Shown here one piece after another: positions 35,560 to 48,142 of a DNA stretch of 64,000 bases. Position 1 is the stretch's first letter. Each line of letters opens with the position of its first letter. The notes beneath the pieces are model-generated. The model did not search any database. It was not told where the DNA came from and saw only the letters and a list, made by a program, of their open reading frames with translations. Origin of the DNA: Cunninghamia lanceolata (Eukaryota; Streptophyta; Pinopsida; Cupressales; Cupressaceae); NCBI GenBank assembly GCA_027924645.1, contig BSBN01000763.1, forward strand, positions 3,906,001-3,970,000, read 5' to 3'. The position numbers and the translations under genes are program-made.

Positions 35560-36480
35560 GCTAGGAATTCCACCATGTCTTTGTAGTCTCCCAGGCTATC
35601 CAACCCCACCTACTTGACCTTATCATCCAAGTCTTTGACAGCCACGAAGATTGATGCAACCATATGAATGGCTTTAGCAGCAAACTATGTCATCACCTTC
35701 CACTTCTTCTGCATACTCACCATCTTCTCCTGGAGGTGCCTCAGGTCCTCGACAGTCTTAACACACACAGAGCAACTTCCCTTGCTGTCCTGACCCCCAT
35801 ACACTTTAGCAACTTCACCCACATCCTTTGACCTGGATTTGTTCATGGAGGCAAAGTGGCTGGTCCCCTCCACTTCATGAACCAACTTAATGGGGGTTTC
35901 TTCCCCTCCCTCCTCCATAGTTTCTTTGACAGAATCTGACTCATTAGATATCTCCACTCCTTGAGGAGACATAGAAGGTTTACCAGCAATGTGGGTAGAC
36001 CGACGAACCCTTGGGTTAACAGCCTCCATACCTTCCCCACTACCAGCAATCTTGGTCCTAGAATCTAGCTCAATAATTTTCACAGACTCTGCCATAGTCA
36101 CAGCCTCCTTACCCTTTTTATCTTTTTTCTCGATGGTAACCCCTTCCTCATCAAGCTTTGCCATAGACATAGTCTCCTTACCTTTCTTGGATTTTTTCTC
36201 AGTAGATACCCCTTCATCCTCAAACTCCACTCTATCTCTTTTGGCCAGCCTCTTCTTAGTTGTCTGGGTGGTGCCTTGTTGGGATTTCTTCTTAAAGGTG
36301 GTAGGGGTTTGAACAGGGGTATCCTCCTCAGTATGAGGGTCACCCTTAGGGTTTTTAAGGACAATCTAGGGGTCGCCACACATGTCTTCACCTTTCCAAT
36401 AGAATTAGGGGAAACACACAGCTATGGGTCCTCAAGCAGTTTGACTTTAATTTGTTTCAGGGGGCACAGAGTGAGGTGAA
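35560..36480 (-). pseudogene. LINE ORF2 C-terminal charged extension
   Basis: Beyond the RNase H remnant a minus-strand frame continues (TPVQTPTTFKKKSQQG, KKRLAKRDRVEFEDEG). It contains two copies of a 21-residue lysine/glutamate repeat (EGVSTEKKSKKGKE and EGVTIEKKDKKGKE), a middle section with SMSPQGVEISNE, and a predicted coiled coil near the end (VEDLRHLQEKMVSMQKKWK). I recognise no family. It may be the end of ORF2 or a separate third ORF; the upstream part is in another frame, so a frameshift or an independent start is needed. It is unusual for plant L1 elements, which normally end with or shortly after RNase H. Confidence 0.5.
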
Positions 36481-37100
36481 AGTGGTAAAGACACTGGATA
36501 AGGCCTTGATGGATGGGGACAAGAGGGTGGCCTACATTTTTAGCTCTAATCTCCCACACAGACTTGATAGAATTATCCAGAGAAGAAAGGAGAAAGAAAG
36601 GAAAAATAATTTCTAGCTTATTCCTAAAATGGTTAAGGAGAGAAAAGTGGTAGTGGTAAAAAACCTTGAATCTTCCTCCAACGTGAATAATTTCATAATC
36701 ATGAGGAAAATTTTCCCCCATGGCTTCGACAACTTTTCTCTTTCAATCCCTCCATGAAGCTTCACAGGCACCTTCCCCTCTTTGAAGAAAAGAGCCATGT
36801 GTTCAGGTTTGACCACCCTGCTGCATCTTGAGTGCTTTTTCCCTTTGATTAGTAGCCCAATAGCCTGCCCAATCACTTCTTCAAACACCTAAAAGCCAAT
36901 GCCACCAATCTTGACTTCTCTGGTAACATCATCAAACCTGATGATTCCTCCTCCACTAGCCACCCCTGGATTTCCCTTAGTAGCTCCATTGAAATTGAGT
37001 TTAGACCACCCTTTCTGACGTAAGGCCCATCTGATTTTGGCCCTAGCAATATTTTTAGAGTTGTCAGCCCGACAATAGTCAGGTCCAATGCTCCACTATT
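36480..37100 (-). pseudogene. LINE ORF2 RNase H remnant and following region
   Basis: RADNSKNIARAKIRWALRQ is followed by KLNFNGATKGNPGVASGGG. This is the plant-L1 RNase H start (normally FDGA, then GNPG) with the catalytic Asp replaced by Asn. Downstream the frame shifts several times (GIGFYVFEEVIGQAIGLL, then KPEHMALFFKEGKVPVKL) and I can follow it only loosely. Confidence 0.65.
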
Positions 37101-37371
37101 TTAATAACCTTTGCTCCTCCCCACCTAGAGTGCTCTCTACAACTTTATACTTGCACGAACTAATATTCTCCATAAGCAACTTGGAGAAGCCCAAGAATAC
37201 TTCCTTAGGGGTTATGTAATTCTCCCTAAAATTTTTGTTATTGTGTTCTTTCCAAAGGCTCCAAGTTAAATGAGGAGGAATTTGTGACTAGAGCTCCCTG
37301 GGCACCGGAAGGACCAGTCTGAAGGGGGGCCTCCAATCCCAGACCAAGGCTTCAAGATTTCTATTGAAGGA

Positions 37372-37760
37372 CTAATTCATAATTAGTTTTTCAAGAACTA
37401 AACCCCACACCTCCCAAGTGAAACTATAGTGAAGAAAAAGATGGCTAGTCGTCTCTTCCTTTGAACCACATAGAGTGCATCTACTCGGCATTTGGAATCC
37501 CCTCTTCCTCAGGTTGTCTATGGTTAGAATTATGTTATGTATCAGAATCCACCAAAAGAAACTAACTTTTGGTATAATTCTTAGCTTCCAAACTCTTCTC
37601 CATAAAGGATTCTCATATGGATCTAGTAGCAGACCATATGCACTTTTAACAGTGAACAAGCCTTTATTGTCTTTATCCCAAATCATTTGATCTCTTTTAG
37701 GAAACATGGAGAGTCTATAGTCATTCAATTCCTTCTAGAGCTACAAAGCTAACAACCTTC
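37372..37760 (-). pseudogene. LINE ORF2 zf-RVT domain
   Basis: IWDKDNKGLFTVKSAYGLL, WRRVWKLRIIPKVSFFWW and RCTLCGSKEETTSHLFLHY together are the zf-RVT domain found after RT in plant L1 elements. CxxC and H residues are present. The open part is 119 codons. It links RT (38.4-39.5 kb) and RNase H. Confidence 0.92.
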
Positions 37761-39530
37761 CTCCCCACTTTCTAGATCACCAATAGACAGAACCCTCCAG
37801 CTTGTGGGACCCCCATTGGATCTTATATAATCAGTCACCCTTGGACCAAAGACCCTGCCAGTCTTGTCAGCAATTTTGCCATACTCCAACTCTATTAGGG
37901 GATTATCCTTCAGCCATCTGTCCTTCTAGAAATGAACTTCCCTACTATCCCCAATCTTCCATCTGATGCCATGGTAAAGAAGACCTTGGGTCTTGAGGAT
38001 CCCATTCCAAATAACCAAGCCTTTGGGGAGTCCATTCTCTAAGAATAAGCTTCTACCCTCATCCCCATTGAGATACTTAGCAACCATGATGCCCCCAAGT
38101 CCGTATTACCCTGAACAAGGTTCCATCCCACCTTAGATAAGAGGGCATGATTCAATAGATGTATTCTTCTTATTCCAAGACCTCCTTGATACCTGGGGGT
38201 GCACTCCCACCCAACGAGGGTAATTATCCATTTCTCCTCAACCCCAAACCAAAGGAATTTCTTCTAGACCTGTTCTATCTTATCCACCACAAACTTAGGA
38301 ATCTTGAAGAGGCATAAAGAATAGTTAGGCATCTCCTAGAGGGAAGATTTTAGGAGCTAGAATTTCCTAGCCTGACTTAGAAGGGCCCTTTTCCATCTAG
38401 CTAATTTCCTTTGCATTCTCTCCACATCCCTTTCTAGAAATCAACAGAAACTTTAGAGGTAGTCAAAGGGAGGCCCAGATAAATGGCTGGCAGCTTTTCA
38501 CTAGAGTAACCCAAAGCTCTAGTGATCCTCTACTGCAAATCCTCTAGGGTGTTCAGGAAATAGATGTGGCTTATCTCAAAGTTAATGCTCTACCCCGAGA
38601 CCCTCTCATAAGAAATGAGGAGCTCTTTCCATCTTCTAGCTTCCACAATAGAGGCTTTTCCAAATAGAGTGGTGTCATCCATGAACTACTGAATAACTAG
38701 CATCTGAGCAGTAGATGCAGGTTTGATGCCCCGAAGAGTCCCCTGCGACAACAAATTGCAAGCATTCCTACCCAAAACTTCAACAAGTAATATGAAAAGA
38801 TAGGGCGAGAGAGGGTCACCTTGTCTAAGACCTCTCCTTGAGGGGAAGAATCCTTTGGGGGAACCATTGACTAGCACCAAGAACCGTACTGCAAAAATAC
38901 ATTCTTTGATAATATTGACAATCTTCTCATTAAAGCCAAATTTTCTGAGGACATTAAACAGAAAATCCCAACTACCCTATCATAGGCTTTGGAAATGTCT
39001 AGTTTAAATAACATACTTGGGTTATTGCTCATGTGGATGGAATGGATGATTTCATGGGTGGTGATAGCTGCATCCAAAATTTGTCTTCCCGGGACAAAGC
39101 CCTTTTGGTTAGGAGCAATGAGTTTGTCCAGAAGGGGTTGTAATTTGAAGATCAAAATTTTGGTGAAGACTTTGTACACAGTGTTACAAAGGCTAATAGG
39201 TCTATAGTCTATCATAAACTTTGCATCACGTTTCTTTAGAATTAAGGCAATAAAGGTGTTGTTCAACTACCGTAAAAGTTTTCTCATCCTAAAGAAGTCC
39301 TTGGCCACCATGAATACATCATTCCCAATAATCTCCCAGAAAGTTTGGAAGAAGGGCAGGGGGAACCCATCTGAGCCCAGGGCTTTGAAAGCACCCATGG
39401 AAAAAACAATAAACTTGACCTCCTCTTTCGAGATAGGTTTAGTCAGGGAGCAATTATCATCCTTTGAAAGTATGGTTGGAATGACCCATAATAGAGAATC
39501 AATATCTTCAGTAAGGACACTGGTATGCTA
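37761..39530 (-). pseudogene. LINE ORF2 reverse transcriptase
   Basis: Typical non-LTR RT strings appear in order: FIALILKKRDAKFMIDYRPI, SLCNTVYKVFTKIL, APNQKGFVPGRQILDAA, FKLDISKAYDRV (first catalytic Asp), GLRQGDPLSPYLFILLVEVL, and the catalytic box FMDDTTLFGKAS with both Asp present (38674-38685). The reading frame has TAG stops, for example directly before FMDD, and a shift near 38880-38990. RT copies the RNA at a nicked target. Identity is certain; function is lost. Confidence 0.95.
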
Positions 39531-40751
39531 GGCAGCTAGTAGAGATTCAAAGTGATTTGAGGCAAGGCCCCCTATATCCTCATCCTCCTTAAACTCCCTC
39601 CCCTGCTCATCTTTTAGCATCCTGATGGAATTTCTCTTCTTGTGCCTTAACGTGGACCGGTGGAAGAAAGCGGTGTTACTATCTCCTTTCCTTAGCCATT
39701 AGACCCTAGACTTCTGTTTCCAGTAGATCTCTTCTTCTTTAAGAGTCTGAGCCCAGTCCCTATAGAGGTTTGTCTCAAGGGGTTGCAACTCCTCTGACCT
39801 GTCCCCCTATTCCATTCTACTCTGCACCTCCCTTAGCTGCTCCATGATGTTTTTCTTTTTGTTCAAGACATTGTCAAAAGTGTACTTATTCCATCCTTTC
39901 ACCTTATTCCTCACATTGGCTAATTTCTAGGCTAATCTGAACATCACCGGTCCTTGGATAGGGATATTCCACCACTCAGCAAGATAGTCTCTGAAGTTAG
40001 AATAAAGATCCACATCATTTCAAATCTGAAAGGGAAGGGACCTCTTCTGTACCTTTCTGACCAGTTGAGCAATAGAGGATTATGGTCAGAGCCCACCCAG
40101 GGAGGGCCGACAAATGTACTGGATTAGTAATGGCCCAATTAGAGGAAATAAGGAATCTATCAAGCTTTACTTGGATAAGACTACTCCCTTACCTCTTGTT
40201 GGACCAGGTAAAAGCTTGCCCCATCAGATCAATATCCATGAGGCCCACATTTCCTAAGAAATTAGCTAGGTCAGCCATGCTATCAGAGTAGTCTGTAAGT
40301 CCCCCCAATTTTTCTGAAGGATAAAGGGGGGAGTTGAGGCCCCCCGCAACCATCTAGTTCATACCTCTATTATTTTTAATTTTATCTGCCATGTTATCCC
40401 AGACTTCCTTTCTGCTGCTATGAGTGTTAGGGGCATAGACATTAATAAGATTCCACCTATTAGAATTACATTGAAATGAGACTTGAATGAAACGCATATC
40501 GTAGGACCTCACATACCCAGTAATATTATGGCTCCATAGAGTTGCGATACCACCCAAAGCTCCATGAGCCCCACTAATGGCATAGTTTGCACCAAGCCAG
40601 ATATTTTTAGAGAAAGTTTGAAGTTTTCCTCCATCATCTTGATTTCTTGCAATAAGAGGATATCCACTCTATTATCAAAAATGTAGTTTCTCACCAGTAA
40701 CTACTTTTGAGGGCTGTTAAGCCCCCTTATGTTCCATGATATAATCTTCAT
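39531..40751 (-). pseudogene. LINE ORF2 start: APE-type endonuclease
   Basis: The ATG at 40751 begins MKIISWNIRGLNSP, the classic start of plant L1 ORF2. It is followed by NYIFDNRVDILLLQEIK, GGIATLWSHNITGYVRS, WNLINVYAPN and QVKLDRFLISSNW. These are endonuclease motifs; the enzyme nicks target DNA to prime reverse transcription. A TAG follows NSPQK, and further stops and a frame change occur near 40510-40560. The rest of the region up to RT is degenerate coding sequence. Confidence 0.92.
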
Positions 40752-41099
40752 TTTTTGATCCTCCTAGGAGGGGCCAACAAGGTGGACTACTTTCCCCTAG
40801 CAATTTCTTGTTCCATCTCTCTCTATCTAGTCTTCATCTACGACGATGTGCCTCTGGTGCTATCTCCCCCCACATCAGCTACTTTCCTACTACTTTCTTT
40901 TCCTTTCTTCTTCACAATAGACCACCCCTCTTGATCCTCTGCCTCCTTACTAGGACCTACCCCCAGGGATGGAGAGAAACTCCTCTCTAATGAACTCATC
41001 CCAAGTTTGGAGAGGCATATCCTCTCACTAGGGCTGCTCATTTTATTATCCATGAACTGCTGAGGGATAACACCCTTCTAAGGGTTGGAAACCTACTTA

Positions 41100-42230
41100 A
41101 GTTCTCCCTCTTCCAAGTCCTCCTATCTCCCATCAACCATAGTGGCCTCAACCACCGCCTGAATAGGGGTTTCCTCTACATCGGGTCCATCTGCCTTTTG
41201 GGTCCCCTCATTGTTACTCATCAAGTATTCATCTACCTCTATGAGATCAGTAGCTAAAGGCTGAACTTGCTCCCCAGAAGGAGCTTGCTTAGTGGTATCC
41301 ATCAAATACTCCACTGACTTCCCTGGGGAGACAGGGGGCAAGTCCACTATTTTCAAGATGTCTTCCTTGAAGGAGTAATCCTCTAAGGCTTCATCTGCAG
41401 CCACTGACATCTCCTTCGAAGGTAGAGGGTGCTTAGGGGCCCTACACTGGTTGAAGACATGGCCAAGTTTCATATAGTTCTGAAAAAAGACTCTAGAGTT
41501 CTCATATTGCATACCCTTAGTCCATTTCCCATACTTGGATTCCAAGATAATGGAGGTAGGAAGGACTTTGAGGACATCCACATTGAAACAGAACCTAGCA
41601 TAGACAAGCCTTGCCTTGGCCTTAGTGACTTTGTTCATCATCACATAGTCCCCAAACGTATCTCCTATCTAGGCAAAAATTTACTTGTCCCAAAACTCCA
41701 AGGGTAGATCCAGCAGGCGCACCCAAACCAGAGCTAATTGATTGAGGTCTGCTTTAGGGTCGAAGCTGGGTTTCTATTTGCATAGCAAGAGTGAGTGCTT
41801 CCCATATAGCCAAGGGCCACCCTCCAAAATCGACAGCATGTCTTCCTGAGAGGTAAATTTAAATAGGAACAACCCCCCTACCATAGCATTTGTAGAGACG
41901 CTCCCCTTAAGAGACCATTTGACCACCATCCATCGATGGATAATCAATGTTGGGCCTAAAGGCAAAAAATTTACCTACAAGGGTGTTATCCATATATGCC
42001 ACCACTCTTAAAATTGTCTGATGAGGGAGCTTGAGTGCCTTAGCCTCTTCTATCTCTTAGATGATCGATAGGCTAACCAAACAATTGTCCATGCCACAGG
42101 CAACACCTACTAGTGCCTCCTCCCACTTCTTGGGATCCTACTTCATAGAATGAAGCACATGATCCGTCCGACCACTTGTGCCAGCAACAAAAACCCTCAA
42201 AGTTAGGGGAGGGAACTGTGGCATGCCCCC
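41100..42230 (-). pseudogene. LINE ORF1 (DUF4283 RNA-binding protein)
   Basis: ORF1 coats LINE RNA. Visible are VVKWSLKGSVSTNAMVGG, GGPWLYGKHSLLLCK and LALVWVRLLDLPLEFWD, the characteristic DUF4283 pattern. YGKWTKGMQYENSRVFF and NYMKLGHVFNQCRAPKHP follow. The CCHC knuckle that should lie here has lost its first two cysteines (FQNY instead of CxxC), keeping only H and the last C. A disordered acidic C-terminal part follows (VEYLMDTTKQAPSGEQ, VEETPIQAVVEA) and ends with EDLEEGEL-like residues. Stops: TAG after LLLCK, and others. The start is not certain; the frame can be followed up to about 42230. Confidence 0.85.
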
Positions 42231-42293
42231 CCGGATTGTCACCGTCCTTTCCTGCCTAATGCCAAATTCAAAACAAAAAGCGGGAAAGTGCCA

Positions 42294-43081
42294 AAGTGTT
42301 ATTTAAATGATAGATCTATGTATTTAAACATCTAGCTCTATTTATGCTCTATAGATGTATCCTCTTTTTCAGGTTGTATATCATAACTTTGTTGCCTAAT
42401 AGAGAAGGTACTAGTCTATCTAATGCTAGGCCAAAATTATTTTATTTAGTCATCTCTCAATTATTTTTAGATTAGGATTCAACAAATTATGATGATTCAA
42501 TAGCATAACTCAAGGAATATTCTAAGCAAATATAAATATATAATATTTTTAGAGAATTATGTATGTACATTCCTACAACTTGCACTTGGGTATGAAATGT
42601 TAAGTAGAGTCCTTATGGGGATGTTGTACTAATTTGGACACCTTTAAATTCATTTATAAGGACTTTTTATAAACTTGATAAAATGTTTACTTGACATTCA
42701 ATATCTAGGTTCCAGTTCTAACTCTTTAGATTGATATAAATGCTCAATAGACAAATGTGTGTTTTAATTTTTTTCCATGACCTTTTGAAAGTGATTAGCA
42801 AAAATATGGGATGAAGGGGGGAGATTAATTTAGTATTAGCTTAGGAAGGGAAGTTAGGATGAACATATGTTTTTAAATTATTTCATTGAGTGTTGAATGT
42901 ATCAAGGGTACATGACTTTAATTACATATAAAATAATGTACATGTTGTAGGGGAGGCTCAAATTGTTTGTATTTTCTATGACAAGTATTTTGAATTTGTG
43001 CACATTCAATGTGATTTTTAGTTCAAATTATGTACATTATTCAGTTAGTTTGTTGATATATATATTTTAATTGTTTAACAT
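42294..43081. other. AT-rich spacer inside element B
   Basis: After the LINE the sequence of element B resumes. I see no exon here, though the first intron and promoter of the plus-strand gene at 43082 could lie in it. Confidence 0.4.
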
Positions 43082-45067
43082 GTAGTTGCCCTTTCATCAC
43101 ATGGAGCAAAATTTACCTATAGTTGATGAGTTTTCTATAGAATATTTCATACCTACTGACTAGCCCAAAATCCCCTTACATCTGTCATCTTCACATAATA
43201 TCCCAGCACCACAAAACCCCATTCCTCCACCCTCTCCACATCCTAACCCCCCACGTCCTCCAATTGATCAAAATCATTTACGAGAGAATATAAATTCAAA
43301 CCTAAATATCATTCAAGAAAATATAAATTTTATTAAAAAAGTGAGCATAACCTTCCCCCCATGTAGCATGATTTGCATCATCAATGCAAATTGTTATTGA
43401 CTCTATTCGATCCATCGATGTGGACTTAGATTGTTTCCATCGATGGAGAGAAGAGATAAGACAATTTTATGCAAATAGGTTGTCTTATAAAGAAATCCAT
43501 GACCTTCATATTAGCAAACAAGCCATTTTCTGACATTTCATTAACCACAATACAAACGAACCAATTCTACCCAATAAAAAATGAATTTCAATTAAATGGT
43601 GTAGGCACCCACAAATAGCTGCACATTTTTGGGAGAGATGGTGGATGGTCTTTGATACTCCACCATATGGCAATTGTGAGGTGCCCCTTTATTTTTTGAG
43701 AAAGTTATGGGCTAAATTTGAGTTGGGTAAAAACCCAACTATTTTGATATGAGGTCATTTTAGGGAGTTGGGCGTGGCATACCCCAAAAATAGATTAGGA
43801 GCAGGTGTTAATCCTTAGCAACATGCTTTGATTCCACCAATTGTTGCTCCTCTATCTCCTAGTATTCTCACTACATACCAGCATCAGACAATATTGTCGA
43901 CATTAGGAGCATTGAGTTCTCTCTCAAGAGATCTCATTCATCAGACTACCCACGTGGCAACTAAAGTGGGTGATATAGAGCATGGAGGCTTAGGCTATGA
44001 GCATACTCAGGCATCTACTTCAAGTCCACATGTATCTACAATAGAATCATTTATAGATTTACTATATTCTGATGATCATCCTACACAGGTATGTACATCT
44101 TTTGAAAGGCACGTTTTAATTCATGTACATAATAACATTAAATTATATATAATATAATATTAATTCAAGAAGTTTTCAGTGTAGATGCATGATCAGAGAA
44201 GGCTAGTTTCTCGATATGATCATGTTTATTTTTTGAGAGTTGTAGAAATGGGCACACCTTATGGTCAGGTAAACCAATATATATTTTAATTTATGTCCAT
44301 ATCTAATTTAATTTGAATTTGTACACATGTGTGAAATGATATATTCTATCTATGCAGGGAGGTCATGTGATACCCATGACTAACCAACCACAAGGTGTGG
44401 CAAGTGCTCCTAAGTCATCATCAACTTTTATGCTTGGGCCATCTCAAGTGTGTGCTTTCAAAAGTTATTTAAGTTTGAAATTTACATGTGCTTTAAAAAC
44501 TCACTACATGTACTATGATTATTTTATGCAGGATGATAGCAGTATCCTTATAGGTGGTAGGTAGGCTCCTAATCATGGTCATGACCATGAGGCCATGCCA
44601 TCCGATGTCCTAAACTTTATTAAATCTCCTATACAATTTATAGGTATTTTAAATATTTATATTCAATTAAAATATTATTTTATCACTAATATTTTCTAAC
44701 CTATTGTTTGCTTTATTAGAATATCCAGGAATTAGCAGCTCAATCATTAGGTCCTCAATCTATAGTTATACCACCTGTTGAACAAAATGTGCCAGTATAT
44801 TCACATGATCAAATGGTAATTTATGCATACTTAAAATCATTTTTACTATATTTACTATATTTAATTAAAATCATTTTTATCAAGTTAATATTTTCTAACC
44901 TAGATTGTTTGCTTTATTTGGATATTAGTTATGTTAAATTAAATCAATTTTTTTTTAACTTTATCTAATTTCAAGTTTCTTGTACTCTTCTACAACATGA
45001 TACATGTCCATCTAGTCCATGTGGAACAAAGAGGAGACTTGATTTGACTGATCATCCTGAGAGTTAG
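43082..45067 (+). pseudogene. Multi-exon gene of unknown family in element B
   Basis: I cannot name the family. A large first exon, to 44088, encodes MEQNLPIVDEFSIEYF, a Pro-rich stretch, then (after a frame change) SIDVDLDCFHRWREEIRQFY, a conserved-looking block HFWERWWMVFDTPPYGNCEV and YFLRKLWAKFELG, and a Ser/Thr-rich tail. GT-AG junctions then define small exons: donor CACAG/GTATGT at 44089, exon about 44185-44268, exon 44358-44457, exon from 44532, an exon encoding NIQELAAQSLGPQS, and a last exon ending KRRLDLTDHPES with stop at 45065-45067. The KRRL end may be a nuclear signal. Element C carries a diverged copy of the same block, so this is a protein of this transposon family, perhaps a DNA-binding partner of the convergent transposase. 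Several in-frame stops suggest decay. Confidence 0.55.
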
Positions 45068-45242
45068 ATAGTTTTATTTTATGAACTATTGATAGTTTTA
45101 TTTATATATGTGCCACTTGACATATACATTTTGAACATGTTATTTCATGGACCATTTCACATACATTATATACATTATGATGGTGCTTGTTTTTATGAAT
45201 GTGTTCACATACATGTTATGTTCATTATGATGATTATATGCA

Positions 45243-45926
<684 letters not shown>

Positions 45927-46389
45927 ACAAAAATATATACTTCACATGTATAAAATGTATAAGATACAATTGAACAATTATATAAAATGTGGTTTATAAG
46001 ACACAATTTGTATAAGATAAAATTGTAACAAGATATAAAAAGTGATTTATAAGTTCATTGAAGTTCATACATCAAATAAACATATATAATGTATATTGAT
46101 GTTTAATACAACTATATAACATGATGAAACATATGTGCATATAAATACAATTAAAGCTTATCCACTTTTAGCTCAAGACCACAAATTGATATTTACATAA
46201 TTTATATGATGATTTTTTTTTATAGTGACAATCATGGTAGATCGACTTGATGAGAACCTGCAAAAGTAATTAATGTAAGTAAAGTAACTATATTTGTTAT
46301 GAGTCATTTAACTAGACAATTCATACGAGAAAAGAACAATACCTACTAAAAGTTAGAAAATTAGATCTTATAAATTCCTTACAAATTTA
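45927..46389. other. AT-rich spacer
   Basis: Between palindrome and satellite; no gene or repeat that I can define. Confidence 0.5.
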
Positions 46390-47370
46390 TGTGATATTTT
46401 CCATAGGATGGATTAAGGGGACCTAAGAGGATATGGCTTAAGGGATCCTAAGAGAATGGCTTAAGGGGAGTTAAGAGAATGACTTAAAGGGATGAGAGAG
46501 GGTGGATTAAGGGGCTGTATAAGGATATGACTTAAGGGGTCCTAAGAGGATGGCTTAAGGGGAGTTAAGAGATGAACCCTAAACCCTTAACCCATAATAG
46601 ATTTTCTATTCTAACCATCTTGTGAACCCTATAAACCCTTAACCCTTAACCCTAGGACCTAAAGCCTAGGATATGAACCCTTAACCCATAATAGATTTGT
46701 TATTCTAAGCATCTCATAAACCCTATAAATCCTAAACCATTAACCATAGGACCTAAATCCGAGGATATGAAACCTAAACCCTTAAACCATATAGATTTGT
46801 TATTCTAAGCATCTCGTGAACCCTACAAATCCTAGAAATCCTATATAGATTAGTTATTCTAAGAAGATGGATTAAGGGGAGTTAAGAGATGAACCATAAA
46901 CCCTTAACCCATATAGATTTATTATTCTTTCCATCTCATGAACCCTAGGATATGAATCCTAAACCCTTGACCCTAGGACCTAAAGCCTAGGGGATGCAAT
47001 ATGATGGATTATGGGTAGATAAGAGGATATGGCTTATGGGGTCTTAAGAGGATGGCTTAAGGGGAATTAAGAGAGTGACTTAAGGGGATGCAAGAGGATG
47101 GATTAAGGGTAGATAAGAGGATATTGCTTAATGGGTCCTAAGAGGATGGCTTAAGGGTAGTTAAGAGATTGACTTAAGGGGATTCAAGAGGATGGATTAA
47201 GGGTAGATAGGAGGATATAGCTTAAGGGGTCCTAAGAGGATGGCTTAAGGGGAATTAAAAGAGTGACTTAAGGGGATGCAAGAGGATGGATTAAGGGTAG
47301 ATAAGAGGATGTGGCTCAAGAGGTCCTAAGAGGATGGCTTAAGGCATCCTAAGAGAATGGATTAAGGGGA
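46390..47370 (+). repeat. Satellite: 94-bp higher-order repeat of about 23-bp subunits
   Basis: Subunits such as AAGAGGATGGCTTAAGGGG and AAGAGGATGGATTAAGGG alternate. Four of them make a 94-bp unit: GGATGGCTTAAG starts recur at about 47050, 47144, 47237 and 47331. The array is interrupted at 46570-46990 by telomere-like DNA. Confidence 0.9.
46570..46990 (+). repeat. Telomere-like interstitial repeat block
   Basis: Degenerate runs of AACCCTAAACCCTTAACCC alternate with ATAGATTTGTTATTCTAAGC, which recurs at about 46603, 46691, 46792, 46848 and 46912. It resembles the plant telomere repeat CCCTAAA but is not a pure array. Confidence 0.85.
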
Positions 47371-47685
47371 TATGAAATCAATTATAATTTTTTTACAAAA
47401 TAACAATGAATTATTTAGTTTTATATTTTGACTAGAAATTAAATGTATCTAGAACTATATAGTTACCTTATGTAGAATTGAATTCCATTGTAATATATAT
47501 GCATGTCCTCTCTTTTTTGTAATGTATCTAGTTTTGGGAGACCTAAAACAAAAAATGATTTAAAACTATAATTAGGAAATGACTAAAGACTAACATATAT
47601 ATAGACATGTATATGTGATAAATTTTTAACCATATATAGACTATCAATTAAATATATATACAACTATATACTTACCTGTATTTAT
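47371..47685. other. AT-rich spacer downstream of transposase gene
   Basis: No gene seen. It would contain the 3' untranslated region of the minus-strand gene. Confidence 0.4.
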
Positions 47686-48071
47686 TTACTTTATTGTACC
47701 ACCTACATCCTCTCTTTTTTGTAAAGCATCTATGATTGTCTCATGCTCATTCATTGAATGTGTCCATAACAATTTATTAGCAAGCCTCCCTTTATATCTA
47801 ACTAGTTTTATATTGGTTTCCAAAATCAAATGTGAGTAATGTATAATCTTCTTGTGTCTTTCATAGTCTTCAAATGTAGGCAAACCATTCTTTCTTATTA
47901 GATGTTTTCAAATCCAGGTTCCAACAACAACCATAGAACTAGTTGGATACTTAAAGTTGTCATCATCCACTCTAGGATGTACCAACTTATGTTTTCTCTC
48001 AACACATCTAGCTAGCCAATACTCTGTCTCCTCTTCATTCCCCTTAGGTGCAACAAGAACACACACATGTC

Positions 48072-48142
48072 CTGCAAGAAGATATATATTTAATTCACAT
48101 ATAAACATGCATACATATAAAATTAAATTCAATTTAATCTAC
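48072..48142 (-). other. Putative 71-nt intron in the transposase gene
   Basis: On the coding strand, AAGAAG/GTAGATTAAATTG ... CTTCTTGCAG/GACATG gives GT-AG borders. The AT-rich content and coding frame on both sides (DHVLDLVQE before, GHVCVLVAP after) support a real intron. Confidence 0.65.

Larger units (their letters stand above)
35371..42293 (-). mobile_element. Full-length L1-type LINE (non-LTR retrotransposon)
   Basis: On the minus strand, in order: a 5' leader, ORF1 (DUF4283 and knuckle), then ORF2 with APE-type endonuclease, reverse transcriptase, zf-RVT, an RNase H remnant and a long charged tail, then a short A-run at 35371-35374. The candidate 7-bp duplication AAGTGTT gives a length of 6.9 kb, normal for a complete plant L1. 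It lies inside element B. ORFs contain many TAG/TGA stops, most where CAG or CGA would be expected, so it is inactive. Confidence 0.88.

Noticed and set aside
36873..37088. Independent small gene
   Set aside because: Frame belongs to the decayed RNase H part of the LINE (GNPG motif nearby).
46570..46990. Possible interstitial telomere
   Set aside because: CCCTAAA-like units are degenerate and alternate with a fixed non-telomeric spacer, so a composite satellite is a better explanation.
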